Position numbers and translations under genes: made by a program. A model generated the notes under the pieces. It saw only the letters and a program-made list of their open reading frames with translations, ran no database searches and was not told the DNA's origin. A stretch of DNA of 64,000 bases from Apiosordaria backusii (lineage: Eukaryota; Ascomycota; Sordariomycetes; Sordariales; Lasiosphaeriaceae), in assembly GCA_030549205.1 (NCBI GenBank), contig JAUKTV010000012.1, positions 1,116,001 through 1,180,000 on the forward strand. Reading direction: 5' to 3'. Shown here one piece after another: positions 11,440-24,154 of the stretch. Within the stretch, counting starts at the first letter, position 1. Each line of letters begins with the position of its first letter.

Positions 11440-12864
11440 ACAACGGCGACATGATTTTTGATTGAGAGCATGTTTTGGAGTTTTTCAGGAACAGGCGATG
11501 GATTCGAGGGATGAGGCACATACATGCAACATTGTTACTTGGGTTGGGGTTTGAAGAGGCGCAGCAGTACATACACACATGATTTTCTTGAGCCCAGATT
11601 GGGGCGATGGTTCACTGAGAGGAAGACAGGAGGAGATACCTTTGCATTTGATTTGAATAACATAGCGAGTCGAATATGTAATGAAATAATGAGATACACG
11701 AAACAGGAAGTTTCTGGTTTATTCCGACTGAGTCTGTGGTGTGGCGTTGAGTTGATGTTGTCAGGGACGTGGTTGATGACTGGGAATACCTGACGTTGGA
11801 GAGCCGGAGAGAGGATAGGGTGACCTCACTTTTCACAAGCTCACCTCAGCTTTGGATGGACAGGACCTTGGAGCTGTTCTAACGGTTGTTGGCGTTGATC
11901 ACTGTTAGCTTAGAATTACCATTCGAGAGGTTTTCATACCCAGTTAAGATATCAGTAGCTAGTCAGTTTCCAGGTTCTATCTATCAGATCATCATCATTC
12001 AAAAAAGGTGGGGGATTGTAGGTATCCGTAAGGTATCACAGAGGGTGTTCAAGAGGGCTGGGCTTGGCGGTTCTGGGCTCGAAGCGCCCTGGGGCTGCAG
12101 GAGTGCGCCGGCTGCAGCACAGCCAAGACCCCACTCTGGAACCCCGGTTTGTCCAAGATTGGGCCCCGCTCGATCCCATTCGTCGACCTCCTGCCTGAGA
12201 GTTGCTGCCCGGCGCACACTGCAGGCTGCTGCTCTGCATCCAACAATCTGAAGCGCTGCCCGTTGCTGGGAATTTATAACGACAAAGAGGAGAAGCGGGA
12301 CACAGCCGCTGGTCCCTCTCTATCTCTCCCGTCCATCTGGACAAAACACCATCCTGCATTCCCGCCTGACATTGCGAGTCTGCCCGCGCACAGCATTTGC
12401 TACTGCTCCTTTCCGACCTCGTCATGAGAATGCGCTGAGGGGCATAGTGATCCGACATCCAGTCCTGGGCCACACTCCCTCCAGAATCCGATTACCACGC
12501 CGCATCTCTCTCGTGCCACCGGCTGTGGGCCTTGGAGCCTCCTTCGACTTGGACGTCCACCGCTGATACCACCCTCGATACGTCCCACAGAACCATAAAG
12601 TCTCTCCGCTGTCTTTCGTTTGAATCAGTCGTGATCGGAATTTCCAAAAACCAAACACTTTTTCTGAAACCATTATATTATACATTATCTTTTGTGACTT
12701 CTCTGCAAATCTTTGCCCAGATAGTGCGCCTAAACATTCGAAAGTGGGAGCCCTTCTCCCCTACCCCCCGCTCCCGAAGGCTGGGCAGTACCAATATCGA
12801 TAACCTCGTCCAGAACGAGATCCTTCTTCTTCCAAAAGCTTTGTAGCAGATAGAGGAGGACAAC
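11440..12864. other. Intergenic and BCK1 5' leader
   Basis: The first few hundred bases are likely 3' UTR of the GH5 gene. From about 12200 the plus strand is pyrimidine-rich, which fits a promoter and long leader for BCK1. Overlapping open frames on both strands between 12000 and 12600 show no motif and are not called. Confidence 0.5.
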
Positions 12865-15800
12865 ATGTACCAAAATGGACAAAGGGACGCTACGCGGCCC
12901 TTTCATGTGCCGCCACCTCCTCCGCCCATGTCTCCTCCACCACCGAATGTCGGGATCAGTAACCCCATGATGACGATCCCACCTCCGCCTCCTCGCCATC
13001 CGAACGCTCCTGGAGCAGCCGGCAATGTCTTGCTCCCGCCCCCTCCGTCAGGCCCTCCACCGAACAGCGGCTTCCCGACCAGTGCGATTGCACCCCCGAG
13101 CGCATTAGGGTCGACTGCTCCGTGGCATGGGACGTGGGGCCGTGCCTACGATGGACGAACGGCTTTTAATATCCCGCCACCTCCACCGGGAGGCGGTACA
13201 GGCGTACTGCGTGCCTATGATCCGAAGTATCATGCTCAGGTTCTTGGGGCCGCAAATGCTGCCAATTCGGCCGGAGCAACCTTCAATGTGCCTCCGCCCC
13301 CGCCGCTGCAACAACAGCCCAGCGATCAGATGGGTGCGCTGACGAGCGCAACATACATACCCCAGGGCGATACCTACGGTGAGGGTGTGGGAATTCCGGG
13401 ACTGGGACTGGAAGACAGCGCTATAGGATGGAACCCGGCCGGTCATCTGGAATCGGCGGCTGCCACCCCGCAGGACGAGACATCAGGTCGGGACAGACTC
13501 TACGCTGCTGCTATTGCTCAGAGGGGCTCGTCGACCACGAGCAACGCTACCGCGTCTTCCTTGTCTGTTCCACCTGAGCTTGCGGCTCAGTGGCCTATGG
13601 ATAAGGTTTTGGCCTGGCTACAAGCCAATAACTTCTCCAAGGACTGGCAAGAAACCTTTAAACATTTGGGCCTGGACGGGACCAGGTTTCTTGAGCTTGG
13701 TAGCAGTCACGGTGGCCGTGGAAATTTTGGCATGATGCATCAGCAGGTGTATCCCCGGCTCTTTCAACAATGCACTCAGATTAGCGGGACCCCATGGAAC
13801 CAGACCAAGGAAAGGGAAGAGGGCAAGAGGATGCGCCGCCTCGTACGGAGCATCGTCACCGGACGGCCTGTTGAAGTGAAGAATAATAGGTTGGGGGGTC
13901 ATGGTCGCCAAAACTCGACCAGTGCGCCTCCAGCAGCCAACATCCAGCCTGCTCCTGGGTCAGCGGAATCTCCCAATGTAAGTACCAGGAGGTTTGAGGT
14001 GTCTCGATAATGATGCTGACTGTAACAACGGGCAGACTCCCAATCCGATCAAAATACCTGGTCCTGGATTTAGTCGGAGATTCTCTCAGTCGCGGGCGAC
14101 GACAATGCCCACTCTGAGCAGCACCATGCCGTCTGACCACAGAAATATGATGAAGGAAATTGACACGAGCCGTCGCCATAGCCCGACCCTGAGTGAATCG
14201 GGCGAGGGAGGCACGTTCCGCGGCTCGACCCCGTTGGCCAGGGACAGCCCGAGTGGAAGCCCGAATCCCGCCTCGGGACTTTTCCCGTCCTCCACTGCCG
14301 GAAATCTCTCAGCGTCTCCACACAGTAGCAGATTCGGCCACCGATCACGAAACAGCACCGACTCTGTGTCGTCCAATGCAGCAATATACGGCTCCGGTGT
14401 ACCTGCGGACGCGGCCGCGATGCTCAAGAGTGGCATGAACATTGCCGACGTTGTCAACGCCGCCCGCAACGGTGACAGGCGCCACGCCCAGGATGGTGGG
14501 AGACCGTCTCCACAAGACTCCGGGGACAGGAGTGCAGGAGAGCCACCCGGAAGCGCAAAGGGCAGCGGCTCGTTCTTATCTATTTTCACACGCAAGAAGC
14601 ATGGAAGGAAGGACGATGGGTTTGCGGATGACCAGGACTCACCGACTAGTCCGGGTTTGAGCTTCAAGCCGCAGTCGTTGGGTGACCGGCCAGGTTCCAG
14701 TGCTGGGACGTATGGTCACCATTATGCTGCCAATGTCAGGGCGAACCGGGCTGGACCGCGGGCTTTTATTCTCGCCACGGCCGACTGTTGGAATTATCGC
14801 ATGCTGGACGTTACGGATATCGAGACGGCGTCTGACCTGCGACAGTTGATTTGCATCAACTTGGGGCTGCCGGAAAGCGAGGGCGCTCACCTCTATCCCA
14901 CCGAGCTGGGCAGGTTTGAGCATGATGGAGAAGCTCTTGATGATTCGAAGCTGCTGGCGATCAAGGCGCAAAAGGCTGATGCCGTTGGGTCGTTGAAGCT
15001 GTTTGTACGTGTGGGTGGGCCGCCACAGATGCGCCAGACGGGCGCTCAGATCACAATGGACGAAGAGACCTATGTCAAACTGAACGGACGGATGCGATCT
15101 AGTTCATCGCCGCCCACCTCAAGGCAGAACACGATCTCGGGCAAGGAGGGAGATGACAAGCTGCTGACAGCAGAAGCGATCGAGTACCGAACTGAGCAGC
15201 TGAGGAAACAAAAGGAATATCTTGCCAAACGTAAGCAAGTTGCTGAAAACAATCACGTTGCTGATAGGAGTCCTTCGTCCTCCATTGTTGGTAGAAACGT
15301 CGATTTCGACCAGCCTCGGCACTCGCCCTTTGAGGATCGAAAGATGGATACGCTGCTGCCCCAACGGAAGCCGCCGGCGCCCCCTAGCGATCCTTCGGCC
15401 ACGTTGATCAAGGCGAACTCGTTGAAGAAAACGGGCCATGGCCTGCGTCTCTCGGGCGATAGTGGGTATCACCCCAAGCGTACGTCCTCTGATTTGCGTG
15501 ACGACGTCGTGTTCGAGAAGCAAAAGCGATGGGGCCCGGTAGCCGATCCGTCGGCGGGCATCGGGGCACTGTTAGTGGGCATGAGCGACGGCATGGCTAG
15601 CATAGCGCGGCCGCGCCCAGGGGTCAGCACCATTCAACGGCAACCATCGCCCAACAGAGTGTCTACCGAACCCATCACAAATCAGGAGCTCAAAGGTAAG
15701 AAGGCTATGTCCATTGTCAACTTTGGACAGCGCGAGAGATCTGGTTCTGGCGGAGGAAGTCCGAGACTCGGAGGGATGCCGGGCTCACCGGGCTCTACCA

Positions 15801-18097
15801 CATGGAGCTCGAAGAACGTGCCTTTCCTTGTTCCGGACTACTCGCCCAACGGGACTCCCGCTCCTCCCGCGCTGTTGCCGACACCAAACGGCCATGGCAA
15901 TGGCAATGGATACCTGGACCAGGCTCAAAATGGAACAATAGCTAAGATGCGTGATGCAGCACGCGCTCCGTCTCCCGGGAATGTTAGTCCCAGCTCCCGC
16001 CGGCGGCCGAGCGATTCGTTCAGCAGCCAGGCTGCCAACAAGCGAAAGTCTCATGGCCCAGACACCGATTTTACGGATAACGATGTCCGGTTCTCGTCGA
16101 GTTCGACGCTGGTTAACAAGAAGGTGGACGATGAGGACTCTGGGGATGATTCGGATGATGGGTTGTTTGCGATTCCCATCTCGGCTCGGAATTCTGGTCC
16201 GGATAAGGGTAAGGCGGCAGCTCCGGCTGACGGGGGCGATTCGGACGGTGCCGGCACCGGTAAACGCCCGAGCCTACGGCTCAACACTCGGTCCGGTAGC
16301 AATAACCGGGCCAAGAAGACTCTCTCGGTGGCCTTTGCGTCGCCGCAGTCCAGTGCTGGGGGCAAGACACCGCTGGAGGACGATGATAGTGGTCGTTCAT
16401 CTTCACAACGCCGGACGCCGGGAACTCCTCAATCTGAGGGGTGGGATTCGGAAGAGAAAGACAGCAAGATCAGCAGACGCAAATCCTTTATTGAGAAGGA
16501 CGTCTGGGCCAACCGTCCTCCCACGGATGCCCTCGTCAACAACCTTGAGGACTTCTTCCCTGACCTCGATGTCGATCAGCCGGTGCTTGAAGAGGGAGTT
16601 GACCAGGAGCCACCTTCGCCTATTGCAGAGGGTGACGAAAATCAAGGCAGCGCATCTTCGTCTGTGCCCCCGATTCCTCCTCTACCTCCTGGGCTGTCTA
16701 CCGGAAAGCTACATACATTCTACAATGAAAACGACACACTCGGCTCGGATGAGTCTACGCTCAAGGCACTCGAATCCCGCCCCGTATCGATGCAGTCCCT
16801 GGCGCATAGGAGCATCAGGCGCTCAGGGGGCGGTGGTTTGGGGAGGATGAAGTCCATCCGTGAAGTAGCCCGCGGCGCCAACGAGTTTGGCAAGCGATAC
16901 ACTCAAGGGCCTGGCCAAGTTGACGCCCAAAGCTCGTCCGGTGCGGGCAACAGAAACACCAATTTGATGCGGAGGAAGAGCACCAAGATGTTTAACGCCA
17001 ACATTGTGCAAATCCAGCCCGATCGTGGGTCATTGAACCTCGCCATGGGCGGGCTGACTACAATCCCGCAAGACAGTCTGCCGACTCGATCCAACAGCCG
17101 GGATTCTATCCCCAAACGCCAGACAACTTTCCGCTGGTTCAAAGGTCAGCTCATCGGCAAGGGAACTTTTGGCAGGGTATACCTTGGTATGAACGCCACG
17201 ACAGGGGAGTTCTTGGCGGTTAAAGAAGTAGAAGTCAATCCCAAGGCTGCTCAAGGCGACAAGAAGAAGATGCAGGAGCTTGTGGCGGCGCTGGACCAGG
17301 AGATTGACACGATGCAGCATCTCGATCACGTCAATATCGTGCAGTATCTCGGGTGCGAGAGGAAGGAGACTTCTATTTCTATTTTCCTGGAGTATATTTC
17401 TGGTGGCTCCATTGGTTCCTGTCTCCGCAAGCACGGGAAATTCGAAGAGCCCGTCGTCGCCTCTCTCACCCGGCAGACGCTCTCCGGGTTGGCATACCTC
17501 CACCGGGAAGGGATCCTGCATCGCGACCTCAAAGCCGACAACATTCTGCTAGATCTCGACGGGACCTGCAAGATTTCCGACTTTGGGATTTCGAAAAAGA
17601 CGGACAATATTTATGGAAATGACAAGACCAATTCGATGCAAGGGTCAGTGTTTTGGATGGCGCCCGAGGTGATTAGGTCACAGGGGGAGGGGTACAGTGC
17701 CAAAGTTGATATTTGGAGCTTGGGGTGCGTGGTGCTGGAGATGTTTGCGGGGAGGAGGCCGTGGAGCAAAGAGGAGGCGGTGGGGGCGATTTACAAGATT
17801 GCAAACGGGGAGACGCCGCCGATTCCGGAGGATATTAGGGAGGAGATTTCACCGATTGCGATTGCGTTCATGTTGGATTGTTTTACTGTGTAAGTTTTCC
17901 TGAGGGGGGGAGACGAAGAGAGAGTGTGGTGGGCTAACAACAAGGGGGAAAATAGGGTCTCGAGTGAACGACCAACGGCGGATGTGTTGTTGAGTCAGCA
18001 TCCTTTCTGCGAGTTGGATCCGAATTACAGCTTTTTGGACACGGAACTGTATGCGAAGATTAGGGGGAGGGTAAATGATTTGGGGAGGGGGCAATAA
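12865..18097 (+). CDS. BCK1: MAP kinase kinase kinase of the cell wall integrity pathway (Bck1-type)
   Basis: Acts below protein kinase C and above the Mkk1/2-type kinase in cell wall integrity signalling (MIK-1 in Neurospora). Exons are 12865..13977, 14036..17889 and 17956..18097, giving about 1702 residues. The N-terminus is polyproline-rich (PPPPPP runs in the first 160 residues). A SAM-like region starts at WPMDKVLAWL (about 243) and an RA-like domain lies at about 613-690. A long Ser/Pro-rich disordered region precedes the kinase domain at about 1402 onward: GKGTFGRV, the Lys in AVKEVEV, HRDLKADN near 1532, DFGISKK, and WMAPEV. Intron 2 falls after CFTV and restores SSERPTA of subdomain XI. 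Length and order match the family. Confidence 0.95.
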
Positions 18098-19812
18098 TAA
18101 GAGGGGGGAGAAGAATGGGATTGGGGAGGTATGGTATACGATAGTACGGATAAGGGGGGTCATGGAAGGATGTATGGATATATGTATACGTAGGCAGGTA
18201 AGAGGAGGGTTTGTGGTTTGGGAAATTCTGATGAAGCAAGCGTTGAGCGTTTGTTTTTGTGGGGCGGGGTTTATTATATATTTGTGCGAGAAGGAAAGAA
18301 GGCGGGCATTGCGTGAGAGATACCTTGTTGTTTTTATACTTTCTAGGTAACGAAATGAAGGGAAGTTTGAGGGGCAATGGCAGAGTGGAAGTTGCTAGTG
18401 ATGGACGGAATGGAATGTCGTTTCGGTTGTCGGCACAAGTGTGGAGGTATGAAGGGTGCTCTCCCTTGGTTGAGGTTAGTTTGGTTGTGGATGTGAGTGG
18501 GCGGATATCAGTTCCGTTTCTATCAAGATGCAGGACTTATGTATGTATGTACACTGGGAAGGCTGGTGATTCTATCTACCACTCCCAAAACTGTTCTTCA
18601 TCTCTCACAAAGAGCTTTCTTTCATCTGAACCACATGGCACTAATCTTGATAAGCAAAGAATACAATGCGTTTGTCTCGGCTGAGCCATACTTGACAAAG
18701 CATCACGACTCTTCAAACGACGCCTATTGAAGTCAAACATGGACAGCTGTCACAAGGGCGCTAAGTGATGGCGGGGAACTTTACTACCCCGCAATATTCA
18801 GATCAGTGGGACTTGGCAACTCCCGGCCGGGCACCTTGCATTGCCGAGAGCAGGCGGGAGATCAGCTGGTTGAGTTGATGCGTGAGGAGGATGGATGAAT
18901 TGGTTTTATTCTCCGGGTTAATATCGAGGCTGGGGGCAATCTATTGCTTTTGAGAATGGTACCGGTTGAATACCGTGCATCTTGTGACAGCTTGAATCAG
19001 GTCAGGACGAGAGGCAAAGTTTGAGATTCAAGACGTCAAAGCTCCTGGAGGGTCCTACGTGCGCGTGTCAAACCGGCGCACTAACACGTCCCTGTTAGGT
19101 AGATAGACTTCTGTCAAACTGTAAATTGTAAACCCAATTCTATGCCTGCCGACTTCAGCCCTTCTCATGACCTTCATCCTTCAACAGACAAACGGAAGTC
19201 AACAGCGTGTCCCCTTTGCTGTTTAGAGACAAAATGCCAAGAATTATCTCCAACCATTGCGGCAGGCGGCGACAGGGGGCCCAAGGGAGCAGGGGTAGGA
19301 TATGGAGGGAAAGATCGCCTTGGCACAGCACAGCAGCATGCGCGCCTTTCCCTTCCCCACAAGGCCACAACAACCCTTGACTGCCCTGGTTGAACCGCCT
19401 TCCTCTTTCTGACCATACCATGATTTTTCCGGAACATCTTGGCTTGGATCGTTAAGTAAGTAAGTGAGTGAGTGAGTTAGTTGTGTCTGGCCCCCTCTTT
19501 CCCCTTTCCTGTCGATTGTTATCAAGGTGGCTTTCTGACTGACTTTTGGGAGAAGTTGACGACGAGATTGCTTTTGCCAGCGGCTACGAATAGGGGGCAC
19601 AGGGCATCAGCCATGCCATCCACTCGGGGACATTGGCTCAGATAAAATTCTTGGATACCTACATCCATCCTTTACCTACCGAACTTCGAGGTATATATAT
19701 ATACACGGCTGCGAAGAGACGGAACGGTTGCGCGCGCGCAGATACTGGACCCTCTGCGGTTACCCGTACCCGATCCCACGTCCGACCGTCATAGGACGAG
19801 ACCGCCGCTACC
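18098..19812. other. Intergenic region with tetranucleotide repeat
   Basis: Contains the BCK1 3' UTR and the GH47 promoter. A plus-strand repeat of AAGT/GAGT units lies at 19453-19478. A TATATATATATA stretch at about 19693-19704 lies about 110 bp before the GH47 ATG and could serve as a TATA-like element. No gene was recognised. Confidence 0.5.
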
Positions 19813-22800
19813 ATGTTCCGGTTCAGGAGATATCGCGTCTTCCTGATATGCGCCTTCGTTATCACGGTGCTGCTGTACCACGTCTCCAAGAACTCACAAT
19901 GGGACCGAACGCAAGAGATATGGCACTCGACTAAGCATCGAGAAACAAAAGCTGAGACGAAACCTGTGCCGAAACCACCAGCACCGGTTGTGGTTGCGAA
20001 GCCGCCGGTTGTGAAGGAGGATCCGGCGGTTGTGGAGGTGGAACCGCCGAAGCCAGCCGAGGAGGAGAAGCCGAAGCCCAAGGTTGAGGAGCATGATCAT
20101 GATCACGGTCATGGTGATAAGGGCGCCCAGCCGACGGTGAAGATCCCTACGCTCAAGGAGGAAAATAAGGAAAAGGGGACCTTTGACCTACCTACTAAGT
20201 CGCCACCGTTGAAGGGTACTGCTGGGAAAGAGGGGGTTACAAAGGACAACTCTACCCCGGCGACGATTCCTGACCGTCTCCCAGGCTCGGGGATTGATGC
20301 CCACAAGGGCCACAGCCATGCGGGAGAGATTGGTGATAGCACACCCGCCCAGCCCGACCTGGCAACAACGACTGTAATCCACTGGACCAAACCCTCCGAA
20401 TGGTTCCCTATCCCGGACGAATCGGTTATCCCCCTGCCCACCGGCAAGCCCAAGCCCATTCCTGCCATCCAAGCCAAATTCGGCCCCGAATCCCCCGAAG
20501 CAAAGGAAAAGCGCGAGCTCCGTCTCGCCAAAGTCAAGGCCGAAGCTCAACGAGCATGGACAGGCTACAAAATCTACGCCTGGACCCACGACGAGCTCCG
20601 CCCGGTATCCAAAGCCTCCAAAGACCCCTTTTGCGGGTGGGCAGCCACCCTCGTTGACTCGTTGGACACCCTCTGGATCATGGGTCTCAAAGATGAATTC
20701 GAAGACGCGCTCAAAGCCGTCAAGGAAATCGACTTCACCACCACCCCTTATAGGCACGACATTCCCGTTTTTGAAACCATCATCCGCTATCTGGGAGGTT
20801 TAATTGCTGCGTATGATATTTCCGGTCAGAAGAAGGAGTACAAACTCCTCCTTGACAAGGCCGAGGAGCTAGCCGAGATCTTGATGAGTGTGTTTGACAC
20901 GCCGAACCGCCTCCCGATTTTGTACTATCAGTGGCATCCGGCTTACAACATTGCCCCGAAGAGAGCTTCGCCGAGCAGCGGGGTGGCGGAGCTGGGATCG
21001 ATGAGCATGGAGTTTACGCGGTTGGCGCAGCTGACAGGGAAGAACAGGTATTATGATGCCGTGGCGAGGATCACGGACGCGTTTGAGGAGCTGCAGAACT
21101 GGAAGGGGATGGGGAAGAGCGCGATTGAGGGGATTTTCCCCGAGCATTTGGATGCCAGTGGATGTAATAAGAGTGCGCCTTGGCCGCCGGTGGATCAGGA
21201 CAGAGAAGATGGGAGGGGGGATTTGGGGGCGGTGGATGTTAATGGGGTTGGGGTTGATTTTGGGACTGGTGGGACGACAGGGGTGAAGGTGCAGAAGAGG
21301 GAGACGGAGGTGAGGGGGGATGATGGGGTAGGGGGGAGGGATGGTAATGTTGCTATTGGAGAGGGGCAGGAGCAGGAGAAGAAGAGGGATGGGCCTACTA
21401 CAGCGGCGACGACGGCTTCGACGGCAGGAAAGCCCAAGAAGAAGCTGCCTGATGGGTTTGAGTGCGCTCCTCAGGGGTTAGTTGGTGGGGGGTGGGGTGG
21501 CGGGTCGTATGGGATGGGTGGGAGTCAGGATTCCGCGTATGAGTACTTCCCTAAGCAGTACTTGCTTTTGGGGGGGCTGGTGCCAAAGTACAAGACCATG
21601 CATGAGAAGACTGTGGCGGCGGTGAAGAAGTATCTTCTTTTCCGGCCTATGGCCAAGGGGGATCCTGATATTTTGTTTTCGGCCAAGGCTACTAGCATCG
21701 ATGGAACGGCGGAGAAGCTAAACTACGAGTGGGAGATTACGCATCTTACCTGCTTCTTGGGTGGCATGTTTGGACTCGGGGGCAAGATCTTTGAGAGCCC
21801 CGAAGACGTCGAGATTGGCAAGAAGCTTGCTGAGGGATGTTTCTGGGCGTATGATGTTATGCCGACGGGTATCATGCCTGAGCACGCGACTATCATGCCT
21901 TGCAAGTCGGCGACAGACTGCAAGTTTAACGAGACGGCCTGGCACGAGAAGCTGGATTTCCGTGCTTCGTACCGAGCGGAGGAGATGGAGAGATATTATG
22001 AAAGCAAATCTGCTTGGAAAAAGCAGGTGGAGGAGATTAAGAAGCAGCAGGCTTTGCAGAAGGAGAGGGTGGAAAAGGCCAAGACAGAGGCTGCTAAGAG
22101 ACCCGTGGCCGAGAACACTGGAAACACCAACACCAACACTGCTGCTCAGCCAAAGACCGACTCTCAGCCAGCACAGCGGCAGCAAGAAGAAAAGCCCCGA
22201 GCTCGAGAAGGCTCCTTCCCATCTCGGTTCCAACGCCGCCAGCTTAATGCCACCTCCAACGAACCGCGCGGTACCGATCTCCAAAACAGCCTCGATCTCA
22301 ACTCTGCCCCTGCCCCCAAGTCCAACGCCAACACGGCTGATGACTTCAACATCTATTCCGACGACGATACCCAAATTCCCCTCACAGAACTGACCCTCCC
22401 CCCTGAGCCAATAAAACCAATGAGTCATGAAGAATACATTGCCGACCGCCTCAAGAACGAAATCATCCCCCTGGCTTCGTCACCCTCCCTGACAAACGCT
22501 ATATCCTCCGGTATGTTCCCTCTTAATCCCCCTATCACCTACGATCCCCTTACTAACTTGTGTGTCCACAGGCCCGAAGCAATAGAATCAATCTGGTACA
22601 TGTACCGCATAACCGGGGATCCAATCTGGCAAGAAAAGGGCTGGAAGATGTTCGAGTCGGTCATCAAGCACGCCCAGACAGAAGTGGGTCACTCCGCGCT
22701 TAGGGACGTGACTGTCAAGAGCGACGGCGGGGGGATGGACGATTCCATGGAGAGCTTTTGGCTGGCGGAGACGCTCAAGTATTTTTACTTGTTGTTTGCT

Positions 22801-22872
22801 GAGCCGGAGGTGGTGAGCTTGGATGAGTGGGTTTTGAATACGGAGGCTCATCCTTTTAGGAGGCCGACATGA
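19813..22872 (+). CDS. GH47 class I alpha-1,2-mannosidase, type II membrane protein with large insertions
   Basis: Family members trim alpha-1,2-linked mannose from N-glycans in ER or Golgi; an Mnl2-like ERAD role is possible. The 1019-residue frame starts with a short basic cytoplasmic tail and one membrane segment (about residues 8-26), then a Pro/Lys/Glu/His-rich stem to about 235. The catalytic domain shows WAATLVDSLDTLWIMGL, HLTCFLGGM, RPEAIES and the C-terminal NTEAHPF, whose Thr binds the essential calcium. Two low-complexity inserts interrupt it: a Gly-rich one at about 455-545 and a Lys/Gln/Asn-rich one at about 735-860. An intron-like 61-bp segment at 22511-22571 is kept in frame in this model. 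Exact subfamily is uncertain. Confidence 0.88.
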   Translation: MFRFRRYRVFLICAFVITVLLYHVSKNSQWDRTQEIWHSTKHRETKAETKPVPKPPAPVVVAKPPVVKEDPAVVEVEPPKPAEEEKPKPKVEEHDHDHGHGDKGAQPTVKIPTLKEENKEKGTFDLPTKSPPLKGTAGKEGVTKDNSTPATIPDRLPGSGIDAHKGHSHAGEIGDSTPAQPDLATTTVIHWTKPSEWFPIPDESVIPLPTGKPKPIPAIQAKFGPESPEAKEKRELRLAKVKAEAQRAWTGYKIYAWTHDELRPVSKASKDPFCGWAATLVDSLDTLWIMGLKDEFEDALKAVKEIDFTTTPYRHDIPVFETIIRYLGGLIAAYDISGQKKEYKLLLDKAEELAEILMSVFDTPNRLPILYYQWHPAYNIAPKRASPSSGVAELGSMSMEFTRLAQLTGKNRYYDAVARITDAFEELQNWKGMGKSAIEGIFPEHLDASGCNKSAPWPPVDQDREDGRGDLGAVDVNGVGVDFGTGGTTGVKVQKRETEVRGDDGVGGRDGNVAIGEGQEQEKKRDGPTTAATTASTAGKPKKKLPDGFECAPQGLVGGGWGGGSYGMGGSQDSAYEYFPKQYLLLGGLVPKYKTMHEKTVAAVKKYLLFRPMAKGDPDILFSAKATSIDGTAEKLNYEWEITHLTCFLGGMFGLGGKIFESPEDVEIGKKLAEGCFWAYDVMPTGIMPEHATIMPCKSATDCKFNETAWHEKLDFRASYRAEEMERYYESKSAWKKQVEEIKKQQALQKERVEKAKTEAAKRPVAENTGNTNTNTAAQPKTDSQPAQRQQEEKPRAREGSFPSRFQRRQLNATSNEPRGTDLQNSLDLNSAPAPKSNANTADDFNIYSDDDTQIPLTELTLPPEPIKPMSHEEYIADRLKNEIIPLASSPSLTNAISSGMFPLNPPITYDPLTNLCVHRPEAIESIWYMYRITGDPIWQEKGWKMFESVIKHAQTEVGHSALRDVTVKSDGGGMDDSMESFWLAETLKYFYLLFAEPEVVSLDEWVLNTEAHPFRRPT
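22511..22571 (+). other. Intron-like segment inside the GH47 frame
   Basis: It begins GTATGT, has a perfect TACTAAC branch point and ends CACAG, yet it is 61 bp, so removing it breaks the frame. Reading through keeps the frame, and the Arg of RPEAIES is encoded by AGG, whose AG is the would-be acceptor. A weak alternative donor (GTTCCC at 22515) would give an in-frame 57-bp intron but change that Arg to Met. Related enzymes have about 15 residues before RPEAIES, which matches the protein without this segment. Confidence 0.6.
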
Positions 22873-24154
22873 TGGGGGTGAAGTTGGATGGGAACCAGGG
22901 GAGGGACGTTATATATATGTGTGGGTGTAGCTGTGTTTCTTTGGATTAAAGCCTGTTTCTGGAGATGATTTCGGGAATCGAACAGAGCCAGCAAAGCAAG
23001 CAAGCAGGGAGAAAATGGCGTTTTGGATGATTGCAATTTTTTTTTTTTGCTTGGGAAAAATGAGGACTGGGAACATATATGGTTCCTTCGCTGCAAGAAT
23101 GATGCTTCTCATGGCAAATGGCAAATGGTACTATGCGACCTGACACATGGAGTTCGAACTTGAGCTTCGAACACAAAGGTTACCAACTACATCCCGTGAA
23201 CTCCCTCCTTAATATTAAGCTTGTCTTGGCCCTTCCACGCTTGGTTGCTGATACCATTTCTGACATTTATCCTACGTCGTCTCCTACTAGAGCTGATCCA
23301 TCTTATCCCTCATTTCACGAGCGTCTTTCGCCCACTTTGTATGTCTGTTCACGCTATATAGTACAGCTCAAGTTAGCTAGGTAGCGATCCCGGAAGCTGA
23401 GTGGGTGGTAGGGAGGTATTCATACTATTTATTATTGGAGGTATTCATCATCTCGTATCGTCCGCACTTGTCATATGTCACTTGCACCTTTCTGTCTTTG
23501 GCCTTCGCAGCATCGAAGGCCTCGTTCTATCCAATAATAAGAAGGTCACGAAGATGGGTCTTGGATCATGCCTCATGTCGTGCTACGATTCAATTCTCTT
23601 GGCTTTGACAGGTTGAGGCGGAAGGTGGATGGAAGGAAGCTCAGCCTCGAGCCATACGTATTATACACACGGGAGATTGACATGCAACAGATATCCAATA
23701 AGAACGACGTCCCGATACCCGAGACAATGATATCCGGTGGGCGGCAACGAGGTTGAAGCCATATCTCGAACATTCCGTTCCGCTTCATTTCTCCTGCTTG
23801 ATCCAATAAGAGGAGGATAGAGAAAAAGGGAGCTAAGCTTCTTGACGCTCAAAGGTGTTTCCCTTGGTAATTTGTTATGCCTCCTAACCAAGCTTTCCTT
23901 GGGCAAATGCTATGAGTAGTTGGTTCCATGACCGCTCTATACAATGACTATTTCGTCCCTTCTTCAGACAAGATCTTGCTTCGGCATTGCGAATGAATGG
24001 ATGAGAAAAAAATCGACAGCACTGAAACAAAGCTTGTCGTCACATTGGGGTATCTTAACTACGGTACCTAGAAGCCTCTCCCTCTCGTCACCGGGATCAA
24101 CATTCGCCTCAGTCTGATACTCAGATTGGCGATCATTTGAACGTGGCTGGGGTC
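22873..24154. other. Convergent intergenic region
   Basis: Lies between the 3' ends of the GH47 gene (+) and TRM10 (-). It has a T-run at about 23038-23048 and otherwise unremarkable sequence. No open frame has recognisable content. Confidence 0.5.

Noticed and set aside
12036..12473. 145-residue minus-strand frame in the BCK1 upstream region
   Set aside because: Cys/Ser/Arg-rich with no domain; overlaps other frames and the probable BCK1 leader.
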